Part shown: positions 45,439 through 64,000 of the stretch, piece after piece
How positions within the stretch are numbered: position 1 is the stretch's first letter
Layout of the letters: every line of letters starts with the position of its first letter
Assembly (NCBI RefSeq): GCF_963576675.1
Contig: NC_088916.1
Coordinates: 77,827,501 to 77,891,500, forward strand
Direction: 5' to 3'
DNA length: 64,000 nt
Source: Euphorbia lathyris
Taxonomy: Eukaryota; Streptophyta; Magnoliopsida; Malpighiales; Euphorbiaceae
Position numbers and translations under genes: made by a program
The notes under the pieces: model-generated
The model's database searches: none
Told to the model about the DNA's origin: nothing
What the model saw: only the letters and a program-made list of their open reading frames with translations

Positions 45439-45594
45439 CTAACAACCGAACTAATACTTGAACCAAACATGCCCTAAATAATGTAATTTTTTCTACCCAA
45501 ACCCTAAAAACAAACACCCTTAATCTGAAAGCACAAATGAGAATCAAAGAAGGCTTCAAAATGAAAATGGCTGGAGGTTGTATTGTACACGTAG

Positions 45595-51629
<6,035 letters not shown>

Positions 51630-52324
51630 TTTTGATTGATTGATTTTCTGAAAATCATGTTGTATTATATATGCCACTGCACAAAAACAAGCACATATAC
51701 AAGTACAATGACACTTTTAAGGAGTTGAGTTTAGTATAGGATAAATTCTGTAAAACTCCTGAAATCCTCTGTAAAAGTTACTAAATCTAATTCTAGCTCA
51801 ATAGCATTCTTCTTAAATAATATTATGTCTGATTTAGTTGTTGATGTTTACTGTTTATCGTTTGAAATAAAATAACAAATGGAAAGGAACAATACACATA
51901 TTTTGGGATAAATTTTAACCTTAATGTTTCGAGCAAAGTGTGGATTTAGCCATAACGTATGAAATTGTGCAAATTTAATCGTAACATTTTCAAACAATGT
52001 CAATTTTAGCCATGTGCTATCGAAAATTTGAAAAAACTGGTTTTAACTGTTATTTAACTGTTATATTGGACTTTCCAAATAAGCTTGTCGATAAACTGAA
52101 ATGAGTTCATACATTTTCTGTTGGTTTTTTTTAACTATATTAATAATACGGTAAATAGTTTAGACAGTTTGATAAAAATGTCGATTTTACCCATATCTAA
52201 TAGAAAATTTAAACAAATCAGACTTTTCAAACATCAATTATGTGTAATATTTATTTTGTTACTAATTCAATTACAAACAATTTACTAAAATGTTAATATT
52301 TAAGTCTGTTAAATATACGTTTTC
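51630..52324. other. FTSH 3' flank
   Basis: It should contain the FTSH 3' UTR. At 51900-52210 there are phrases like AAATTTTAACCTTAATG and GTCAATTTTAGCCAT that resemble MITE arms, but no clean ends were found. No gene. Confidence 0.4.
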
Positions 52325-54500
52325 TTTTTTGAAAGAACTAGGATTCATGAGCCTAAGTGACAAAATATTATCATTACATCAATAAAGAAAAAACTAGGCA
52401 TTTGAGAGCAAATAATAGGACAAGTACTAAAACGCGATTTCTGAGCAAGAGCATGAGCAACAGCATTAGATTGTCTCCATACAAAACATGCTGAATAGGA
52501 GCCGCGTTGGAGAAGGATAGACTTGCAATGGGAAATAATATCACCAAACTCAGAAAAATCCTTAGAAGAAGAATGGATCACATCCACTACGCGCTTAGAA
52601 TCTGATTCAAAAGACACTTGATCAAAACCTGCAGCAGAAACTCATTCGACAGCTTGGAGCAAAGCAAGAGCTTCACATTCATGCACCAAAAGAGCTGTCC
52701 CCGATGAACGAACCATTTGAGTCCTGAAGCACTATGCTAACACCCGCCCGAGAGGAAGCAAAAGAAAGGGCAGCATCGACGTTACATTTTAAAGAAAGAG
52801 CAGGCGGGGCATGCAATAAGTGAGATATGTCAGCTGCGGGCACTGCCAGAGAGGAACGATGAAGCTGCTGCACACGAGACCAGTCATATAAATTTTCCAG
52901 CGCATGAAAAACAATCCGCTCAGGTGAAGGATTAATATGTTGTCAGTACTTGTTATTCTGTTGCTGCCAAAATCCCCAAAGAGACATCAGAAACTTACAA
53001 GCACTCAGTATCGAAAGAGAGCTTAAAACCGAGAAAACAAAACTCAAAAAGTTTTCAGCAATCGTTGTTTTCTCTCGCACCAAATTCCCTAGTCCCGCCT
53101 CAGACCAAGCTGATTTTGCAAAGGTACATCCAATAAATATGCGCCACTTATCCTCAATATCCCTATTACAAATAACACTAGAATGCGGGAGATCAATTCC
53201 TTTTCTGACTTATATTTAAGCGATGAGGAAGACAGTCCCGTAGCAATCTCCAAGCAAAATACCGAACCTTATAAGGCACCCTGTATCCCATAATTTCTTC
53301 CAATCCCCCGACACTCGTAGGCCAACTTTGGGAGTAAGGACATCATTAACAAGGTGATCATACGCACTCTTCACAGTGTAACTTCCATTTTTGCTTGCAT
53401 TCCAAATTATTGCATCAGTCAACCCTTTCCTTCTTGGCAGGAATTTTAAAATCTCTTGACCATCTCGATGAGAAAATAGCTCCCGAAGCATTTCCACGCC
53501 AATCTAAAGAATTAGAAATAAAAAGATCATTGACTTTCAATCATTCCAAACTGCCAATCATTGTCTCTAATCTTCCAACGAAATCCTTCCTAAAGCAAAA
53601 GTTGGGAACTCCAAATGTCCTGACAAATGAAACTCGGTAAATGGACCAATCTAGCCTTGAGAAAGACCCCCTTAGGATAGTATTTAGCTTTGAAAACTCT
53701 ACTAGCAAGAGAATTTAGCTCAGACATCAAATAACATCCCTGTTTACCCAACATTTCTAGGATGAAAGCAGTGAAATCACGAAATTTAAACCCCTATAAA
53801 TCTTAGGAACACATAGCATATCCCAAGGTAGCCAATTAATCGAATTTTCCCTATTTTTCTTATTTCCCCACCAGAACGAGTTGAGCATCCTCTAGAGCTC
53901 TTCAGCTGTAGAAGTGGGCATAAGATAAACACTCATGAAGTACAAAGGAATAGTCTGACCTGCAGCACGAATTAGAACAACTTTTCCAGCTTTAGACAAC
54001 GGGTTATCTCACCACTTCCGAATCTTCTGCCACATACGATCCTTGAGGATAGAAAAAAATAGTTTGCTTCTTCCGCCCAACTAAAGAGGGAAGACCCAAC
54101 CTACTGCTATTAATAGGATTAGACACATCAAGAATAGAAGAAATACCACTTGCGAGCTCCGCTGCAACGTTGTAACTACACATGATCTCGGACTTGTCAT
54201 AATTAGTCGCTTGACTTGAAGCGTCTGCATAAGTTTGCAAAATACCTTTCACGGAGCCATGTAAAGTAGCTCGTTTCTCAGCATCATGGATCAGAGCAGA
54301 TAGACCCTCCGCACAAAGCAAGAAGAGATAATGCGAAAGTGGGTTCCCCTAACGGAGCCCTCTCTTTGGAACAATAGAGCCCCCAATCTGAGAGTTAACC
54401 CAAACAAAATACTTCACAATTGATATACAGATCATCATTAGATCCACCCATCCCTCTGAGAATCCCAATTTCAACATAAGCGCCCTCCGATAAGATCCCT
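52325..54500 (-). mobile_element. Decayed LINE (L1-type), 5'-truncated
   Basis: Read on minus from right to left: reverse transcriptase with RGLRQG-like and PLSHYLFLLCAEGLSALI (near 54350-54290), thumb region (NPINSSRLGLPSLVGRKK, near 54100), zf-RVT domain (AIIWNASKNGSYTVKSAYDH, 53430-53340), and C-terminal RNase H (SLKCNVDAALS near 52790; SDSKRVVDVI and FVWRQSNAVAHALAQKS, 52610-52430). Many frameshifts and stops. The 3' end has only a weak A-rich tail near 52330. The endonuclease domain is absent. Confidence 0.85.
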
Positions 54501-54524
54501 AATATGACAAAAGTTGCTCTAACT

Positions 54525-54544
54525 TTTTTTTTTTTTATATAAGA
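54525..54544 (-). mobile_element. 20-bp poly(A)-type insertion with a 16-bp duplication
   Basis: The 16-mer AAAAGTTGCTCTAACT occurs at 54509-54524 and 54545-54560. Between them is only T12 followed by ATATAAGA, which on minus is an A-tail with eight bases of 3' sequence. This is the signature of an extremely 5'-truncated LINE or SINE insertion. Confidence 0.7.
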
Positions 54545-54560
54545 AAAAGTTGCTCTAACT

Positions 54561-55195
54561 AACATTTGATACCAATGTTCGAAATACCGGTATTAGATGT
54601 TAGTGTGTGATGTTGACATATGACACTGAACTTGTGATTCAATCACCTAGTTCTTTATATTTGTTAGAATTTTTTCCGAGCCTAATGCTCCCGTCGGGAT
54701 TGTTAAAGAGCGGACGAAACCGGTGTTTTAAACACAGGTTTCAAATGCAAAGAACGGGTATATAATTACTGAGTTTAGTGTCAGATGTCTCTGTAATTGA
54801 AAAAGTTAAACAATTGTTGTGACATTTGATACTGATGTTTGAAATACTGGTATTAGTGTCGCTGTCTGATGTTGACATCTGACACAGGACTCGGTGATTC
54901 AATCACCGGGTTCTTTACATTTGATTTTTTTCCGAACCTAATGCTCCTGTCTAGATTGTCAGAGGGCATATAAAACTTGTATTTTAAACACTGGTTTCAA
55001 ATGCAAAGAACCGAGGATACAGTTACTTAGTTCAGTATCAGATGCTGTTGTAATTGAAAAAATTACAGTAATTATTGTGACATTTGATACCGGTGTTCGA
55101 TGTTAGTGTCTGATGTGGACATCTGACACTGAACTCGGTGATTCAATCACTGGGGTCTTTACATTTGAAATCGGTATTTTAAATATCGGGTTTCC
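54561..55195. repeat. Tandem repeat with a period of about 258 bp, 2.5 units
   Basis: Units start near 54561, 54822 and 55078 with ACATTTGATAC. They share GATGTTGACATCTGACAC, GTGATTCAATCACC and GGTTTCAAATGCAAAGAA in the same order. The third unit is partial. No coding sequence and no close link to a known element. Confidence 0.8.
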
Positions 55196-55204
55196 TAGTC
55201 TATC

Positions 55205-55320
55205 TGACATGGTTAAAAATCCAGCAAATCTGCCTTGAACAGTTTCAGATTTTCTGCTGAATTTCCTAATTTCCTCACTACTAGTTGTCTTATCAACCTC
55301 CATTCGATTCCCGTGATCAT
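55205..55320 (-). pseudogene. Possible cinnamoyl-CoA reductase-like fragment
   Basis: The minus strand encodes VVRKLGNSAENLKLFKADLLDF, cited here as VVRKLGNSAEN then LKLFKADLLDF. This resembles the segment after the first NADP-binding strands of plant cinnamoyl-CoA reductase/dihydroflavonol reductase-like proteins (…L-K-L-F-K-A-D-L-L-D-x…). No flanking exons, start or GxxGxxG motif were found. It is at most an exon relic, and chance similarity remains possible. Confidence 0.35.
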
Positions 55321-56230
55321 CCCACGTCTTCTCTTCCTCTCCTCGTTAATTTCCAGCCCTTTATCCTCGAGGGTCGAATCTTCCAAATGAGGAGGATGTC
55401 CCCCTTCAGGGAGCATTTCGTTGAAAAAGAGCCCTGGGAGACACATCCAATTTTTAATTAGTTCTGCTTCTATATAAACTTTGTTGCAGTTACGGTCAAT
55501 ATGGCCAATGAGCCCATAGAGAAAGCTAAACGATGGTACTTTTTCATAACGAAAGGAGCAGTTTATCCATTATCCCCGTACTTTTTTCCCTCCTTCAAAG
55601 GTTGATGGATATCCATTCGAACCCTAATTCTCGTGTAGGACCTCTCCGCTGACCAGGAATTCTTAACATCATAAGAAATAAAGGAGCCAATGTAATTTGC
55701 CAAGGCTTTCCCAACAGTTTCTGGAAGGAAAAAAAAAAAAAAAACCCTAGGTAGATTACATATTTGGACTCAGAAGTTTGTCAGATGCAAGGCAACCTCC
55801 ATGGGATCATCTCCTTTTTGTCGCTAGCAGCTTCTATACGTGATTCACGACTCTAATAATAATGTCTAAATTTAACCAAACTTTTTTAAACGTCGGATCC
55901 TTAATTATACTATAGGATAGAATACAATTACTCTTAACTAGCTATAATACGAGTATTTTTTAAATAGAATTGTATTTTTTTTTTTACTAATTCTGCATTA
56001 TATTGATATCGTAGATTATTTCATCCACTACAAGAGGAAAAAAAATAATACAGCAACAGCTAGTACAAAAAAGAAACATTCCTTTCCCTCCCCCAACTAT
56101 GTTACATTTTGGATGAAAAACATTTCTAGTTATGCCCCATAACACTAACCCCAGAATTTCTTTTTTTGTTACAACAACAATACAACAGCTACTACAAGTA
56201 CAAAAGAATATTACAGTCTACAACACTTCC
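55321..56230. other. Intergenic tract and BSK1 3' flank
   Basis: No gene seen. It has an A run at 55730-55744 and T/A-rich sequence. The part nearest 56230 should be the 3' UTR of BSK1 (minus). Confidence 0.4.
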
Positions 56231-61764
<5,534 letters not shown>

Positions 61765-62486
61765 AACTCGGTCACCGAGTTGAGTGAGTCGCCCCGTCCC
61801 TTCCCTTCCACCAAAAGAATAACACAATTCCTCTTGTTAGCGACAAGCCATAGATAAACGAGCCGAAGGAAGAAAGCGAGTTTTGAGTTTTGTTTCCACA
61901 CTGACTCAGCGACTCAGCGTCCGTGTGGATGAGCAAAGGGGAGAGAGAGAGAGAGATCAGTACTTTTCTCAGCTTTCTCTCTCTTTCCCAATTGTTTTTT
62001 TTTTTTTTTTAATTTTCCATTTGCTCTTTGTTTCCACCTTTCTGCACTGACAAAAAACCTTTCTTGTCTTCTCTTTCTTTCCCATTTCTCTCTTATTATT
62101 GACTTGTCCTTTTTACGTGATTAAGGGTATTTTTGTCTTCATGCTTCCAATATTTTTATTTTATTTATTTAAATTTACTTTAATATACAATTAATATATA
62201 AGTAACGGTGATATCCGTTGATTCGGAGAATGGAACGTCGAGGTTGATCTTGAGTCACATGAACACGATGAACAAGTGGTCAGAGAAGGGCTAAAATCAG
62301 GCATCCTTTTTCGATATTTAAATCGGTAAGATACTTAAAAAAGGTAAAGAGACTTGAAAGTAAAGTGTTTTTAGTATGTGATTACGTACCTTCTGATGTA
62401 TGAGAAACGATAAATAGATAATTGAAATATACCTACTCTTGAGTAGCTTTTCCATATGTAAATGATTAATTGGTTTATGCTCTATG
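61765..62486 (-). promoter_or_regulatory. BSK1: BSK1 5' leader and proximal promoter region
   Basis: About 0.7 kb between the BSK1 start and the solo LTR. On the minus strand it has a CT-rich tract including a (CT)8 microsatellite (61942-61957) and T/A runs, common in plant 5' UTRs. A TATATATTA-like sequence on minus near 62200-62190 is a weak TATA candidate. No other gene. Confidence 0.4.
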
Positions 62487-62491
62487 CGTCT

Positions 62492-63864
62492 TGTTGGTTC
62501 CGTGTAACGTGACAATATTAGTTCCAAGGGGGGTTAGGAACTATTTAAAAAAATTCACGCTAAGGCTGACTTGTTTTTTCTTTTAAGACTTTAACTTAGT
62601 CTTTTTAGCACAGTGGTACTGAGTAAGTTTTAGGTACAAGTTTAGTCAACTGGTGACTAAGACTGCTTCTATTCTTGAGTCAGGAGATAACACTTAAGTC
62701 TATTCCTGAACTCAGCTCCTTAGTTCACTCAACTCAGCTTATGTTCTTTTTAGTGTTTTACTTAGCAGTATTTTAGCAAGCAATATATAAAGGAGTTAAG
62801 GGTTAGAAAGATATTACTCAGCAGACGTATCCTGGTTCGGCCTCTCCGCCTACGTCCAGTCCCCGGAATTCCTTCCGAGCTTTTCGAATCCTCTACTGAG
62901 CTCTTTAAATTTAGAGCATAAACCTTTTACAATAGCAACTGAGTATATAAGAATACCTTCCTCTATTCCTCTACTCAATCCTATTTCTACCGCTGAGTGC
63001 TATAACCGAGCAACTCAGCGTCTCCTTTCTATTATTCTAGAAATAATAAAGTGTTGTTCTAAACAAAAGCTAAGAACACTTTAGATGATTAAATCACTCT
63101 AGACTTTTACACGATGATTGAAGTTGGTGTAAGATTTGTTTTGCTTTTCTAATACAGAACTTCGAATAATGATTTGGTCAGCGTTTTGACTTGATGAAGA
63201 TCTGCATCGAGTGAAGCATTTGAGAGGCCTATTTATAGTGACACTTGAGGCACCGGTCATTTCGAATTTCAAAATAACCGTTGGAGGGAAACGGCTTCCT
63301 GTCGCTTTCACTCAGTCAGTGCTCAGCGTCTTCGGCCAATGATATTCTTGTATCTTCTGTCTTCGGCAGTGCTCAGATGCTTTTCGTCAGGCTGGTCAGA
63401 GTGTCTCTACATTTTTGGCAAAGTCTTCCAAACAGCTTCCTGTGTCTTCTGAACTTTACCCAAAGTAGAAATACTTTGTCTCCAAGTTTGTTCAGGTCAG
63501 CCGATGACCTGACTTCCTTGTCACACAACTCAGCAGCTTCGACTTGAAGCTTTTAGGGAAGGCTTCTCGATCCTTCTCTTTGCTGAGCTTGCGTTTCATT
63601 CAGCTTCAGCCGCGTTTTGATCTGTTTGGGCCGTGTGGCTTTGATTCGTTGACTTGGTCTTGACTTTCTCTTGTGGGCTTTTGGGCCTTGTTCATTTAAT
63701 GTCTTGAATCTTATAATTACAATTAACTCAACATTGAACAAACACATTAGTATAAATAAATCAAAGCATTTAAATTTAACGTGTTAGAATATTTTTATCA
63801 TGGTGATTTAATTCTACTTAAATAATTTTGTCAAATCAAAATCATGTGGAAAGGTGTTTCAACA
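62492..63864 (-). mobile_element. Solo Copia LTR, 1373 bp
   Basis: It runs TGTTGGTTCCG to GTTTCAACA and aligns throughout with the LTR at 515-1846. The exact 5-bp duplication CGTCT lies on both sides (62487-62491, 63865-63869) with no primer site or internal sequence. This is the product expected from recombination between two LTRs of a once complete element. Open frames inside are LTR sequence. Confidence 0.93.
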
Positions 63865-63869
63865 CGTCT

Positions 63870-64000
63870 TTCCCTTTTTCTGATTTTTACGGCCTGACAT
63901 TGGGATTAGGAGTGTATTTTTGGAATCCGCCCTTATCATCGGTCGGAATGAAGCGGACACTGAGAAATCCACTTTGAATTTGTTCATGAACAAAATGATA
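63870..64000. other. Right edge of the window
   Basis: About 130 bp with no recognisable feature. Confidence 0.3.

Larger units (their letters stand above)
42256..45476. mobile_element. Possible large transposon remnant with GGGCATGTTTGGTT-type ends
   Basis: The left end reads TTAGGGGACATTTGGTTTAA; the right end read inward is TTAGGGCATGTTTGGTTCAA. Matched ends of this sort are common in plant DNA elements. No target duplication could be settled and no transposase is visible. The interval is filled by smaller elements (listed separately) and AT-rich DNA. Confidence 0.4.

Noticed and set aside
61765..61827. Upstream in-frame ATG for BSK1
   Set aside because: Starting there would bury the N-terminal MGCC lipidation signal that the family requires.

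Overview
This is a chromosomal window from a flowering plant, most likely a eudicot. It holds two complete intron-containing nuclear genes whose predicted proteins align along their length with eudicot families: a chloroplast FtsH protease of the FTSH1/FTSH5 type, and a BSK1-type brassinosteroid-signalling kinase. The rest is AT-rich DNA built almost entirely of plant mobile elements. I cannot name the species from sequence alone.

Left part (1-7280): the 5' end of a Copia retrotransposon on the minus strand (gag start, primer binding site, one LTR), a possible small LTR remnant, then a 3.76 kb hAT transposon with a decayed TTF/DUF4371-type transposase. The hAT element sits inside a small inverted-repeat element and has an 8-bp target duplication.

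Middle (7279-39064): a four-level nest in which three insertions are each dated by an exact 5-bp target duplication. An older hAT-like repeat contains a gag-only Athila-like Gypsy element (7581-38565, TGCTT). That contains a 24 kb Tat/Ogre-type Gypsy element (11607-35979, ACAAC), and its gag is interrupted by a rearranged palindromic chromovirus (24341-28691, GGTAT). The Tat element has 3 kb LTRs, gag-pol with dual RNase H and integrase, a 39-bp satellite-like array, and on the opposite strand a six-exon plant-mobile-domain gene with its own TATA box. Its gag carries extra capsid-like modules after the zinc knuckle.

Right part (39300-64000): MULE-like, hAT and other MITEs, a deleted LINE, then FTSH (45724-51629, plus) and BSK1 (61764-56231, minus) arranged tail to tail. 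Between them lie a decayed LINE, a ~258-bp tandem repeat and a possible reductase fragment. Four members of one hAT MITE family lie in introns of the two genes, and a MULE-type MITE lies in FTSH intron 1. A solo LTR of the same Copia family as at the left edge lies about 730 bp upstream of BSK1 and has a perfect 5-bp duplication.

FTSH works in photosystem II repair in thylakoids. BSK1 relays brassinosteroid and immune receptor signals at the plasma membrane. Nothing suggests a functional link between them. The most unusual content is in the Tat element: the antisense spliced gene, the multi-module gag, the satellite seed array, and the inverted-repeat retroelement inserted as one unit.
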